Assembly (NCBI RefSeq): GCF_026965535.1
Contig: NZ_CP114039.1
Span: 3,782,001 to 3,846,000 of the forward strand
Length of the DNA: 64,000 bases
Source: Corallococcus sp. NCRR
GTDB lineage: Bacteria; Myxococcota; Myxococcia; Myxococcales; Myxococcaceae
Direction of reading: 5' to 3'
The translations under genes and the position numbers were made by a program. Shown here piece by piece: positions 42,760 through 51,766 of this stretch. Within the stretch, counting starts at the first letter, position 1. The number at the start of each line of letters is the position of its first letter. The notes beneath the pieces are model-generated. The model saw only the letters and a program-made list of their open reading frames with translations, was not told the origin of the DNA and searched no databases.

Positions 42760-45108
42760 ATGCGCAGGCTGTCATCCCCGTTGAGTGAGCTGGCATCCCA
42801 CTACTCCGTGGTCGTCGTGGGGTCGGGCTATGGCGGAGGCATCACCGCCAGCCGGCTGTCGCGCGCGGGGCAGCAGGTGTGCGTGCTGGAGCGCGGCCGG
42901 GAGATGCACCCGGGGGAGATGCCTCGCACGCCCGCGCAGGCGGTGGCCGAGTTCCAGCTCCACTGCGCCCCGGGCCAGGGCGACCTGGACGTGGGCAGCC
43001 CCACCGGCCTCATCGAGGTCCACCGCAACGGCGACGTGTCCGTCATCGACGGCTGCGGCCTGGGCGGCACGTCGCTCATCAACGCCGGCGTGACGATGCG
43101 GCCCGACCCTCGCGTGTTCGAGGACCCGCGCTGGCCCCAGGCCCTGCGCGCCGACGTGCATGGCCTCCTGGAGGACGGCTTCACGCAAGCGGAGCTGATG
43201 CTGCGGCCCCTGCCGTACCCGGAGGACCACCCGCCGCTGCAGAAGCTCAAGACGTTCGGCATCTCCGCGGAGAAGCTGGGCGGACGGCTGACGCGGCCTC
43301 CGGTGGCGGTGACGTTCGAGGCGGGCGTCAACGCCGCGGGTGTGCGGCAGCCGGGGTGCTCGCTGTGCGGTGACTGCGCCACGGGCTGCAACACCGGCGC
43401 GAAGAACACCGTGCTGATGAACTACCTGCCGGACGCGCACGCGCACGGGGCCCGCATCTTCACCGAGGTGTCGGTGCGCGCGGTGGTGCCGGACGGCGCG
43501 AAGTGGCGCGTCTACTACCGCCCGCTCAACACCGGCCGCGAGCGCTTCGACGCGCCCGACGCCTGGCTCACCGCGGACCGTGTCGTCCTGGCGGCCGGCA
43601 CCATGGGCACGGCCGAGATCCTGCTGCGCTCGCGCGAGCTCGGCCTGTCCGTGTCCTCGAAGCTGGGCCACCGCTTCAGCAGCAACGGCGACGTGCTGGC
43701 CTTCGGCTACAACCTGGACATGCCCGTCCACGGCGTGGGCCATGGCGAGCAGGACCACGAGACGCGCGACCCGGTGGGGCCCTGCATCGCGGGCGTCATC
43801 GACCAGCGCGACACCGCCCGCCTGGACGAGGGGATGATCATCGAGGAGGGCGCCATCCCCGGCGCGCTCGCGTCGCTGATGCCCGCGGCGCTCGCGGGGG
43901 CCGCGGCGCTGGTGGGCGAGGACACCGACGAGGGCATCCTGGACTGGGTCCAGGAGCGGCTGCGCCAGGCGGACAGCTTCGTGCGCGGTCCGGACCACGG
44001 CGCGGTGGAGCACACGCAGACGCTGATGGTGATGTCGCACGACGAGGGCAAGGGCGAGCTGCGGCTGGAGCACGACCGCGTGCGCCTGCACTGGCCGGAC
44101 GCCGGCCGCGACCCGCAGCTCACCCGCATCGAGGAGCGCCTGCGCCGCGCCACCGCCGCGCTGGGCGGCACCTTCGTGCGCTACCCGCTCTGGTCCGAGG
44201 CCTTTGGCAAGGAGCTCCTGTGCACGCACCCGCTGGGCGGCTGTGTCATGGCCGAACGGGCGGAGGACGGCGTGGTGGACCACGAGGGGCGCGTCTTCTC
44301 CGGCAGGTCCGGCCACGCGGTGCACGAAGGGCTGTACGTGTCCGACGGCTCCGTGGTGCCGCGCTCGCTGGGCATCAACCCGCTGCTCACCATCTCCGCC
44401 GTCGCCGAGCGCGCCTGCGTCCTGATGGCCCGGCGATACGGGTGGACCATCGACTACGCGCCGCTGCCGGAGGCCTCGGCGCCCCAGGCCCCCGGGCCCG
44501 TGGGCGTGCGCTTCACGGAGACGATGCACGGCTTCCTGTCCGGTGACGTGAAGGCCCCGCACCTGGAGGCCGGCGACCCGGAGCGCGACGACGCCACGCC
44601 CCTGCGCTTCGTGCTCACCGTGACGGCCGAGGACCTGGACGCGACGCTGCGCGACGAGCGCCACCCCTTGAAGTTGATGGGCACGGTGACGGCGCCGGTG
44701 CTGTCGTCCCGCCCGCTGGTGGTGACGCGCGGCGAGCTGCGCCTGATGACCCGCGAGCACGCCCGGCCGGGCGGCCAGCGGATGGAGTACCTGCTGCACC
44801 TGCTCAGCGAGGCCGGCGAGGCGTACTACCTGGAGGGCTACAAGGACCTCTACGACGACCCGGGCCTGGACCTGTGGAAGGACACCACGACGCTGTTCGT
44901 GTCCCTGCACCGGGGCGACGGCCCGGAGGCGCCGTGCATGGGCCGGGGCTTCCTGCGGCTGACGGCGGAGGAGTTCGCGCGCCAGCTCACCACCCTGCGT
45001 GTGCTCAACGCCCGGGACGGCAAGCAGCGGGCGGAGGCCCTGGCCCGCTTCGGCGGCTTCTTCTTCGGCGCCCTCTGGGACACGTACGTCCGGCGCGTGG
45101 CCGCATAG
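42760..45108 (+). CDS. GMC-family FAD oxidoreductase (cholesterol-oxidase-like)
   Basis: 782 aa from ATG 42760; ATG 42730 is an alternative. FAD site SVVVVGSGYGGGITASRLSRAG at residues 16-37, then GCGLGGTSLINAGV, CSLCGDCATGCNTGAKNT (ferredoxin-like Cys cluster seen in this subgroup), RVVLAAGTMGTAEILLRS, and CTHPLGGCVMAERAEDGVVDHEGRVF near the active site. The C-terminal about 200 residues (after 590) form an extra beta domain. Probably oxidises sterols or other alcohols. Confidence 0.9.
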   Translation: MRRLSSPLSELASHYSVVVVGSGYGGGITASRLSRAGQQVCVLERGREMHPGEMPRTPAQAVAEFQLHCAPGQGDLDVGSPTGLIEVHRNGDVSVIDGCGLGGTSLINAGVTMRPDPRVFEDPRWPQALRADVHGLLEDGFTQAELMLRPLPYPEDHPPLQKLKTFGISAEKLGGRLTRPPVAVTFEAGVNAAGVRQPGCSLCGDCATGCNTGAKNTVLMNYLPDAHAHGARIFTEVSVRAVVPDGAKWRVYYRPLNTGRERFDAPDAWLTADRVVLAAGTMGTAEILLRSRELGLSVSSKLGHRFSSNGDVLAFGYNLDMPVHGVGHGEQDHETRDPVGPCIAGVIDQRDTARLDEGMIIEEGAIPGALASLMPAALAGAAALVGEDTDEGILDWVQERLRQADSFVRGPDHGAVEHTQTLMVMSHDEGKGELRLEHDRVRLHWPDAGRDPQLTRIEERLRRATAALGGTFVRYPLWSEAFGKELLCTHPLGGCVMAERAEDGVVDHEGRVFSGRSGHAVHEGLYVSDGSVVPRSLGINPLLTISAVAERACVLMARRYGWTIDYAPLPEASAPQAPGPVGVRFTETMHGFLSGDVKAPHLEAGDPERDDATPLRFVLTVTAEDLDATLRDERHPLKLMGTVTAPVLSSRPLVVTRGELRLMTREHARPGGQRMEYLLHLLSEAGEAYYLEGYKDLYDDPGLDLWKDTTTLFVSLHRGDGPEAPCMGRGFLRLTAEEFARQLTTLRVLNARDGKQRAEALARFGGFFFGALWDTYVRRVAA

Positions 45109-45210
45109 CAGTCAGGCAACCGGCGGACAGTCCAACAGTCCGCGATGACGTGCCCTCCGGGGCGGGCATGGGCACCCTGTTACCCACCGGGACCGACAGG
45201 GAGGACCCCC

Positions 45211-45726
45211 ATGGCTGAAGACCGTGATCCGCAGCGCCGCTCCGGCGCACCCCAGGAAGAGGAGCATGCGGAGGAGCGGCGCGAGCTGTCCATCGAGGAG
45301 CGGCGTGCGCGACGCAGTGCGATGCGGGCCAGTCAGACGTATGCCCGCTTCATCGACCACCTCTGCGACCGGGGAGGCATGTCTCCAAGCGTCGCCCAGC
45401 AGGCGGCCGTCTCCGTGCTCTGCGGCCTGGAGCAACGCATCCAGGCGGAGGAGTCCTCGGACCTGGAGGCGCAGCTGCCGCGCAGGCTCACGGAGCTGCT
45501 GCACCGCTGCGAGCGCCACGACGCCGACCCCCGCCCATCGAAGTTCGGCCGCGACGAGCTGCTGAAGCTGGTGGGCGAGGACCTGGCCCTGAATCCGGAC
45601 GCCGTGGAGCCCGTGGTGCGCGCCGTGATGGACGCCGTCCGTCACCAAATCAGCGAAGGTGAGGCGGAGGACGTGAGCGCCCAGCTGCCCGAGGACATCC
45701 GCCACCTTTGGCTGCCGACGATGTGA
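45211..45726 (+). CDS. DUF2267-like protein
   Basis: 171 aa from ATG 45211 with GGGAGGA upstream. All-helical: FIDHLCDRGGMSPSVAQQAAVSVLCGLEQRI, LEAQLPRRLTELLHRCER, then AVMDAVRHQISEGEAEDVSAQLPEDIRHLW. The duplicated pattern ending in AQLP.x.. is DUF2267. Soluble, charged N-terminus. Function unknown. Confidence 0.85.
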   Translation: MAEDRDPQRRSGAPQEEEHAEERRELSIEERRARRSAMRASQTYARFIDHLCDRGGMSPSVAQQAAVSVLCGLEQRIQAEESSDLEAQLPRRLTELLHRCERHDADPRPSKFGRDELLKLVGEDLALNPDAVEPVVRAVMDAVRHQISEGEAEDVSAQLPEDIRHLWLPTM

Positions 45727-45771
45727 GGCCGGCTGTTAAGGTCTCCGGCACACGCTTGCCGGAGACCGCGC

Positions 45772-46029
45772 ATGGCCCTCGATGATGACTTCAGCGCCGC
45801 ACAGAGCCGGGTGAAGACGCTGTCCAAGGCTCCCTCGAACGACGCGCTGCTGGAGCTGTACTCGCTCTACAAGCAGGGCACGGAAGGGGACGTGCAGGGC
45901 AAGCGCCCCGGCATGCTCGATATCAAGGGGCGCGCGAAGTACGACGCGTGGGCCGGCCGTAAGGGGCTGGCGAAGGACGCCGCGAAGCAGCAGTACGTGG
46001 CGCTCGTGGACAAGCTCCTGCGCGGGTAG
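45772..46029 (+). CDS. Acyl-CoA-binding protein
   Basis: 85 aa. Four-helix ACBP with LLELYSLYKQGTEGDVQGKRPGMLDIKGRAKYDAW, the acyl-CoA-binding core, and the conserved YxxL-type end AKQQYVALVDKLL. Binds long-chain acyl-CoA esters in the cytosol. Common in eukaryotes, sporadic in bacteria, present in myxobacteria. Confidence 0.95.
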   Translation: MALDDDFSAAQSRVKTLSKAPSNDALLELYSLYKQGTEGDVQGKRPGMLDIKGRAKYDAWAGRKGLAKDAAKQQYVALVDKLLRG

Positions 46030-46041
46030 ACACGGCCCCTC

Positions 46042-47211
46042 ATGCCCCCATGGCTCCGGATGGCGTTGTTCCTCGTGCCAGTCACCGCGCTGCTCGCGCT
46101 GGCGCACGTCTACCTGTACCGCCGGCTGGTTCGCGACGTGACGCCGAACAGGGGGCTTCGCCGCGCGGGGATGGGGCTCTTCGCCGGGGGGCTGGTGGGC
46201 TCCCTGGGCGCCCGGATGGTCGGAGGGATGTTCTCCTCCGACGTGGCGTGGTGGACGGGCATCGCCCTGCTGGTGTGGATGGGGCTGGTGCTCTACCTGC
46301 TCATGTTCACCCTGGGGCTGGACGTGGTTCGGGGCGCGCTCACCCGGGTGCGCAAGCCTCCGGAGCCGCCGTCGCCCGAGCGCCGGGCCTTCCTCGCCCG
46401 GGGGCTCGCGACGGGGGCCACCGTGGCGGGCGCGGCGGTGAGCACCTTTGGCACCTGGCGCGCGTTCCATCCTCCGGACGTGCGCGACATCCCGGTGCGG
46501 CTGCCCGGGCTGCCCAAGGCGCTGGAGGGCTTCACGCTGGTGCAGCTCACCGACATCCACATTGGCGGGGTGTTGCAGCGCCGCTTCGTGGATGAGCTGG
46601 TGGCGCGCGCCAACGCGCTCAAGCCGGACCTCATCGCGGTGACGGGCGACCTGGTGGACGGCACGGTGCCGGAGCTGGGGCGCTACGTGGGCGGGTTCGG
46701 CGCGCTCAAGGCCCGGCACGGCGCGTACTTCGTCACCGGCAACCACGACTACTACTCCGGCGTGGAGGCGTGGACGGAGTTCGTCCGCGGGTTGGGCATC
46801 ACCGTGCTGCGCAACCGCGCCGTGTCCATTGGGGACGCGGGCGCGTCCTTCGACCTCATCGGCGTGGACGACTGGAGCGCGAGCCGCTTCGGTGAGGCCG
46901 GGTATGACCTGGACGCGGCGCTGAAGGGCTTGAGGCCGGACCGCGCGTCGGTGCTGCTGGCGCACCAGCCCTCCAACTTCGACGTGGTGGCCCAGCGCGG
47001 CGTGGGGCTCCAGATTTCAGGGCACACGCACGGCGGGCAGATGTTCCCGGGCAACGTGCTGGGCCAGCTCATCTGGGGCGAGCAGAACGCGGGCCTGAGC
47101 CAGCTGGGCGGCTCGCACCTCTACGTCAGCCGCGGGTGCGGCTTCGTGGGGCCGCCCATGCGCGTCGCCGCGCCGCCGGAGATTGCCCGCATCATCCTGC
47201 TGCCGGGCTGA
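46042..47211 (+). CDS. Membrane-anchored metallophosphoesterase (YkuE-like)
   Basis: 389 aa. Four N-terminal membrane helices (residues about 5-110), a Tat-like segment ERRAFLARGLATGATVAGAAVSTF, then a calcineurin-like domain: LVQLTDIHIGG, VTGDLVDG, VTGNHDYYSG, LAHQPSNF and ISGHTHGGQMFPG. All metal-binding motifs are present. Likely phosphodiesterase acting on lipid or nucleotide esters outside the membrane. 12-bp gap to ACBP suggests co-transcription. Confidence 0.92.
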   Translation: MPPWLRMALFLVPVTALLALAHVYLYRRLVRDVTPNRGLRRAGMGLFAGGLVGSLGARMVGGMFSSDVAWWTGIALLVWMGLVLYLLMFTLGLDVVRGALTRVRKPPEPPSPERRAFLARGLATGATVAGAAVSTFGTWRAFHPPDVRDIPVRLPGLPKALEGFTLVQLTDIHIGGVLQRRFVDELVARANALKPDLIAVTGDLVDGTVPELGRYVGGFGALKARHGAYFVTGNHDYYSGVEAWTEFVRGLGITVLRNRAVSIGDAGASFDLIGVDDWSASRFGEAGYDLDAALKGLRPDRASVLLAHQPSNFDVVAQRGVGLQISGHTHGGQMFPGNVLGQLIWGEQNAGLSQLGGSHLYVSRGCGFVGPPMRVAAPPEIARIILLPG

Positions 47212-47221
47212 AAGCAGCGAC

Positions 47222-47650
47222 TCACGGTTTGCGGTGGGCCCGCTCCAGGAGCAGGCCGTCCTCCTGGAGGATGGTGGGCCCGGGACGGGGCCGCCCATAC
47301 AGGAGCCCCGAGGCGATGCGCAGTGGCGCGGCCCACGCGGGCTCGTCGCGCACCAGCACGTCCTCGCCGCCGATGCGGACCACCATGCCGTCGGGGGCCA
47401 CCACGGAGAATCTCAGCGGCCGGCCCAGCGCGGCTTCGAGCGCGGCCATGGTCGTTTCGTCCTCCTGGGAGAAGCCCAGCGGGCCCTCCGGGTGGCTGTG
47501 GGTGATCTCCACCAGCGTGTCCCGCAGGCTCCAGATGGCTTCCCACCGGGGGCGGGAGTCCGGCAGCGCCAGGGGGTCGTCGAAGGAATCGCCCCACAAC
47601 ACCTGGTCCTCTGGCCCGATGAGCAGGCACACCTCGCGCGTCGTCGACAT
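47222..47650 (-). CDS. JAB/MPN-domain (JAMM) metallopeptidase-like protein
   Basis: 142 aa from ATG 47650, GGGAGGAAG upstream. The motif ITHSHPEGPLGFSQED matches the JAMM zinc site HxHP-x6-S-x2-D. JAB proteins cleave ubiquitin-like or other isopeptide bonds. Last gene of a leftward operon with an unknown protein and a Ro60-like VWA protein. Its substrate is unknown. Confidence 0.85.
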   Translation of the reverse strand: MSTTREVCLLIGPEDQVLWGDSFDDPLALPDSRPRWEAIWSLRDTLVEITHSHPEGPLGFSQEDETTMAALEAALGRPLRFSVVAPDGMVVRIGGEDVLVRDEPAWAAPLRIASGLLYGRPRPGPTILQEDGLLLERAHRKP

Positions 47651-47714
47651 GAAGTTCTTCCTCCCGAATGGCCCGTACCGACGCGGGGGACGGGCCCGGT
47701 CGGACACGCGGGTT

Positions 47715-48785
47715 TCAGGCGTGCCGGGTGATGACCAGCGCGTCCGTGTCGATGGCTTCCTTGAGCACCGACGGCAGGCTCTCCAGCGTGACCCTGCTAT
47801 CCGCGCCCGCCAGGCACACGCCCGCGTCGCGCACGCGCAGCGTCGCGGCATCCACCACCGTGACGAAGCGCTCACCCATGAACGTGTAGACGACCTCGAG
47901 CAGGCCGTCCTCCAGCCGGCGGTGGCCCAGCAGCCGCGCGCCGGCCTTGTCCAGCGCGCGCTCCACCCGCGTGCCGATGTCCGACTCCGAGCGCCAGCGT
48001 TCCGGGCGCATCCGCGTACGGGCCGCTTCTCCCTGAAGGGTTTCCCCGCGTTCGCGCTCACGCCCTGGCAATGCCCACCCGATTTCGCGGCCGTCCGCGT
48101 CCCGCCAGACCTCCGGCGTGCCGGGCTCATGCACCCGCGCACGGGCCACCGCTTCGTGACGGGCCTCCTGCTCCGCCTGCATCCGGATGAAGCGCGCGCG
48201 CTCCTCCGCCAGCAGGCGCAGGCAGCGCTCCGCCTCCACGCGTCCCTCGCGCGCCACGTCGAGCACCCGCGCGCGGGCCTCCGCGGGGGCGAACGGAATG
48301 CCCGTGCCTCGCGACACCGTCTCCAGCACCGCGAAGCCGAACGCCGCGCGCAGTGATGCACTCACGCCTCGCGCGTCCCCCAGGGGACGGTCGTCCTCCA
48401 GCGCGCGGCGCGCCGTCTCCTCCGCTTCGCCCTCGAACTCCACGCCCTCGAAGAGCAGCGTGCCGTCATGCCACCGGCGCGCCGTCACCGGCGACAGGCG
48501 CGGCGGCTCCTCCTCCGGCATCAGCGCCAGCGGCTCCGCCACCGCGCCCTCGCGCACCAGCCGCGCCCCCCAGACATGGCCCCGCACGCGCGGCAGCGCC
48601 TCCATGCCTTCCGGAGACGCCGGCTCTCGAGCGGTGGCCTCGCGGCCCTTCACCTCGAAACGCCACCAGCCCGGGGCGACGGGCCAGGTGACGCGCAGGC
48701 GGCGTGAAGGCGCGTCCACGGTCCCGCCGCCGAAATACGGCAGCACCGCCGACTCCACCTTCCCGAGCAGCTTCCGGTAGTCCAC
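47715..48785 (-). CDS. Hypothetical protein of the VWA-JAB operon
   Basis: 356 aa, soluble. N-terminal beta-rich part (LRVTWPVAPGWWRFEVKGREA), an Arg/Glu/Ala-rich helical middle (about 180-240: AERCLRLLAEERARFIRMQAEQEARHEAVARARV), and a C-terminal alpha/beta part (DGLLEVVYTFMGERFVTVVDAATLRVRDAGVCLAG). No recognised family. 16-bp gap to the upstream VWA gene, 64 bp to the JAB gene. The basic helix could bind nucleic acid (inference). Confidence 0.75.
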   Translation of the reverse strand: MDYRKLLGKVESAVLPYFGGGTVDAPSRRLRVTWPVAPGWWRFEVKGREATAREPASPEGMEALPRVRGHVWGARLVREGAVAEPLALMPEEEPPRLSPVTARRWHDGTLLFEGVEFEGEAEETARRALEDDRPLGDARGVSASLRAAFGFAVLETVSRGTGIPFAPAEARARVLDVAREGRVEAERCLRLLAEERARFIRMQAEQEARHEAVARARVHEPGTPEVWRDADGREIGWALPGRERERGETLQGEAARTRMRPERWRSESDIGTRVERALDKAGARLLGHRRLEDGLLEVVYTFMGERFVTVVDAATLRVRDAGVCLAGADSRVTLESLPSVLKEAIDTDALVITRHA

Positions 48786-48801
48786 GCCCCTGCCTCCTTC
48801 T

Positions 48802-50562
48802 TCACGCCACCTTCAACAGCGGCGTGCTCATCACCCGGTCCACCCAGCCGGACTGGCTGGCCCCCGCCTCGCGCGGAGCGTCCATCAGCGCCTGGAGCAC
48901 GCGCGGCACCTGGTAGGGGTCCGCGAACTGCCCCACGCTCACTTCACTGAAGGGCACGCCCAGCTGCTTCGCCCCCGAGCGCACCGTGTTGCCGCGCGCC
49001 CCCGCCACGCTCACCAGCAGCGCCATGGCCGCCACGCTGTAGCCACACGCGTGGAAGGCCCGGGCGAACTGGTCGCCTGCCTCGCCCGCCTCGTCACCCA
49101 CCACCATCACCACCAGCTTCGCCTCCGCCGGGATGCGCACCCCGGAGCGGTGCAGCGCGTGGACGCCGGCCGCGTGCACCGTGCCGCCGGACGCCTTCAG
49201 TCCGGACAGCATGTGCTGCACCGCCGTGCGGTTCGCCGCCTTGGGCTGGAGCACCGTGCCCATGGTGTCGAACGCCGCCACGTGCAGCTTGTCCATCGGG
49301 AAGCCCGCGAGGATGCGCGACAGCGCCTCCTTGGACTGCTCGATGGCGCCCTCCATGGACCCCGACTTGTCGATGAGGAACATCACCCGCACGTCCGTCT
49401 CCGCCGTCGCCTCCGCCACCGCCTTCTTCACCGCGTTGTCGCTCGCCTCCTCCAGCTTGCGGCGCACGTGCTCGCTCCGGACGTTCTTCGCGATGTTCAG
49501 CGAGCGTTGATCCGTGGCGCTCGCCACCGCCCGCTCCCAGCGCGCCTTCACGGACGGCTCCTGCAACAGGCCCAGCTCCTCCAGCGTGGGCGTCATCAGC
49601 CGCAGGTCGCGGTCCGACAACGACGGCAGCAGCGTGGCCAGGATGGCGGGCGTGAGGCCCACGTCCTTCGGCAGCCGGCCCACGACCTCCTTGTAGGAGA
49701 GCCGCTCCAGTTCAATCCACTCGCAGATCTCCGCCTCGGAGAGGCCGTCGAAGCGCTCGCGCTTCACCAGCGTGAGCCCCTGCAACCCCACCTGCCGGTG
49801 GCCGCCGTCCGCCTGCTTCTGCTTCCAGCCGAGCACCTCGAAGAAGCCCTGCGACTGGGGCTTGTAGCCGGCCTTGCGCGCCAGCTTCTTCAGCGTCTCC
49901 TTGTAGCCCGCCTTCACCAGGCCCTGGAGCATGGGCAGGTTCGCCTCGCGCGCGGCCAGCCACTTCTGGGCCACGCGCTTCCAGCGGCCCAGCGGCGGCT
50001 TGCGCGACGCCGGGTCTCCGAAGCCCGCGGCGCGGTTGAGGCGCGCGATCTCCGGCGTCTCCAGCAGCTCCGCCACGCGCAGCACGGCCTTGGGCGTGAG
50101 CATCCGCGTGGAGCGGCGCACGTAGTGCAGCACCATGGCCTCGCCAATGGCGCGGTAGTCGTCGTCGTGGAAGGCGATGGTGCCCTGGCCGTCACGCACG
50201 GGCTGGCCCGCGTGCTCCTGCACCAGCATCAGCGCGCAGGTGGCTACCTTCAGGTCGCGCCAGTCCGTCTGCGTCAGCGCGTACGACGCGAAGTGCGCCA
50301 TCAGCATCGGGTTGAGGCGGTAGAGCTCCAGCAACTGGCCGTACAGCTTCACCGCGGCGGGCACGAACAGGCCCGGCGCCACCTTGCGGCCGTGAGCACG
50401 CGCCTTGGCGTCCGCGTTGGCGGCGGCCACCCAGGTGCCGTTCACGTCCAGGCCGGGCCGGTGGTGCCACAGGTGGGCGGAGCCACCGAGCATCACGTCG
50501 AGCAGCCGCTCGGCGGGTCCTCGCTGCGTCTCCGGAAGGGTCGTCTGGGTGCGAGCGGTCAT
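48802..50562 (-). CDS. Ro60/TROVE-like protein: helical-repeat N-terminus with C-terminal VWA
   Basis: 586 aa. Residues 1-380 are helical repeats with many basic residues (RWKRVAQKWLAAREANLPMLQGLVKAGYKETLKKLARKAGYK). Residues about 395-570 form a VWA domain with an intact metal site, VMFLIDKSGSMEGAIEQSKEALS, and VVMVVGDEAGEAGDQFARAF. A helical ring closed by a VWA is the layout of Ro60/Rsr proteins, which bind misfolded RNAs and Y RNAs. Sequence similarity to TROVE is only partial by eye. A tRNA-like candidate RNA lies directly upstream on the same strand, the place where bacterial Y RNAs are often encoded. Confidence 0.7.
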   Translation of the reverse strand: MTARTQTTLPETQRGPAERLLDVMLGGSAHLWHHRPGLDVNGTWVAAANADAKARAHGRKVAPGLFVPAAVKLYGQLLELYRLNPMLMAHFASYALTQTDWRDLKVATCALMLVQEHAGQPVRDGQGTIAFHDDDYRAIGEAMVLHYVRRSTRMLTPKAVLRVAELLETPEIARLNRAAGFGDPASRKPPLGRWKRVAQKWLAAREANLPMLQGLVKAGYKETLKKLARKAGYKPQSQGFFEVLGWKQKQADGGHRQVGLQGLTLVKRERFDGLSEAEICEWIELERLSYKEVVGRLPKDVGLTPAILATLLPSLSDRDLRLMTPTLEELGLLQEPSVKARWERAVASATDQRSLNIAKNVRSEHVRRKLEEASDNAVKKAVAEATAETDVRVMFLIDKSGSMEGAIEQSKEALSRILAGFPMDKLHVAAFDTMGTVLQPKAANRTAVQHMLSGLKASGGTVHAAGVHALHRSGVRIPAEAKLVVMVVGDEAGEAGDQFARAFHACGYSVAAMALLVSVAGARGNTVRSGAKQLGVPFSEVSVGQFADPYQVPRVLQALMDAPREAGASQSGWVDRVMSTPLLKVA

Positions 50563-50623
50563 GGCGGTCGTCCCCCTTTCGGGACAGAGGCATGCCCGGG
50601 AGGGCTGCCTGGAGTGGGGAGGG

Positions 50624-50762
50624 AAAAAGTGAGCGCCCGAGTGAGGAAGCCGGAAGGCTGAATCCAGAGTTCAGTGCCGGACCGCCGGCGGGCCCCCCGC
50701 CTTGCGAGCGGAGGGGTGGAGTCGAACCACGGCGTGTAGGGCCTCTTCGGCCGGGCGCTCGA
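50624..50762 (-). ncRNA. Candidate Y-RNA-like small RNA upstream of Ro60-like gene
   Basis: In the 399-bp gap between the VWA gene and a sigma-factor gene. On the minus strand, GAGCGCCCGG (50760-50751) pairs over 10 bp with TCGGGCGCTC (50640-50631), which is followed by ACTTTTT. Between them are a T-arm mimic GTGG-TTCGACT-CCAC (50716-50730), a 5-bp/7-nt hairpin CTGAA-CTCTGGA-TTCAG, and GCCGG/CCGGC and AGCC/GGCT hairpins. Pairing of the two ends plus an internal tRNA-like module is the design of bacterial Y RNAs. No promoter was identified, and it could instead be a structured leader of the operon. Confidence 0.5.
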
Positions 50763-50961
50763 AAGCGATGCGCCCCTGGACGCCAGGCCGGCCGCAATCC
50801 TGACGGCGCCAATTCAGGGCCTTTTTCCGGGGCCTTACGGGCCGGCGCGCCCCTCTTTGGAGAAGACCCACCGCGTCATGCGCGGCCCTTGAAGAAAGCG
50901 CGTCAGGAAATGCTGGGCGCGGGCGTCCAGGGCCCTGTAACCAGTCGGAGGCTGTTCGCGG

Positions 50962-51720
50962 ATGCAACGTGTTAATTTGCCGCGCCACATCCCCGTAACC
51001 CAACCTCCCGGGACGAGGACCTCCCGGGACAGCCTCCAGGGTCTTCCGGTGTACGAGCAGCTCACGGATGAGGAATTGTTCGCGGAGGTGACCCGGCGGC
51101 GCGCCTCGGGCGAGGCCGTCGGGACTCCGTTGGGGGCCTTGTGCGCGCGATGGGCGCGCCCGGCCCGTTACGTCATCGGCAGGATTCAGGGCAGCTACGG
51201 ACGGGGCTCTCCGGCGGACGCCGACGAGCTCTTCCAGGACGCGGTGGGGAAGTTCCTCGACCGGGGCCTGGATCAGTTCCGGGGCGTGTCCGAGCAGATG
51301 CCGGGCAGGAGCGCGTCTCCCAAGACGTTCTTCCTGCGCATCGTCAAGCACGTCGCCATCGACTTCTACCGGCGGCACCGGGAGGAACTGGCGCCCGCGC
51401 CGGTGTCGCCCGACGACGTCATGGAAGAGACCCCGTCCGAGGTGGCCCGGGCGGTGGAGGGCGCACGGCGTCGCGAGGAGCGCGCCGAGGCGCAGGAGTT
51501 GTACTGGGCCGCCTACGCCAGGCTCCAGCAGGAGCATCCAAAGGAGGCATCCGCATGGGAGCTGTATCACCACGAGGACGTGGAGGATCACGAGGAATGC
51601 GCACGCCGTTTGAACATCAGCGTGGTGAACTCGTACAAGCGCGTCAGCCGCGCCCAGGCATACCTGCGCCTGTACCTGCTGGAGTTGCAGCGGGACGGAC
51701 TGCCGGAGGAGCCGTCGTGA
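50962..51720 (+). CDS. Sigma-70 family RNA polymerase sigma factor
   Basis: 252 aa. Region 2-like part DADELFQDAVGKFLDRGLDQFRG, SPKTFFLRIVKHVAIDFYRRHREE, then helices ending in a region 4-like helix-turn-helix (DHEECARRLNISVVNSYKRVSRAQAYLRLYL). ECF-type size. Start uncertain; ATG 50962 lacks a clear ribosome binding site. Followed by a zinc-finger anti-sigma-like gene, so probably a sigma/anti-sigma module. Confidence 0.8.
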   Translation: MQRVNLPRHIPVTQPPGTRTSRDSLQGLPVYEQLTDEELFAEVTRRRASGEAVGTPLGALCARWARPARYVIGRIQGSYGRGSPADADELFQDAVGKFLDRGLDQFRGVSEQMPGRSASPKTFFLRIVKHVAIDFYRRHREELAPAPVSPDDVMEETPSEVARAVEGARRREERAEAQELYWAAYARLQQEHPKEASAWELYHHEDVEDHEECARRLNISVVNSYKRVSRAQAYLRLYLLELQRDGLPEEPS

Positions 51721-51766
51721 CGCCTCGCGGGAGTCTGATGGCTTCCGCCTCGCCCGGGATGTCGCG

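Noticed and set aside
42772-44910. 712-codon minus-strand frame inside the GMC oxidoreductase
   Set aside because: Antisense shadow of a strongly supported gene; no recognisable motif or ribosome binding site.
50671-51591. Minus-strand 306-codon frame across the Y-RNA-like region and sigma gene
   Set aside because: Overlaps the sigma factor in antisense and the structured intergenic region; composition not protein-like.
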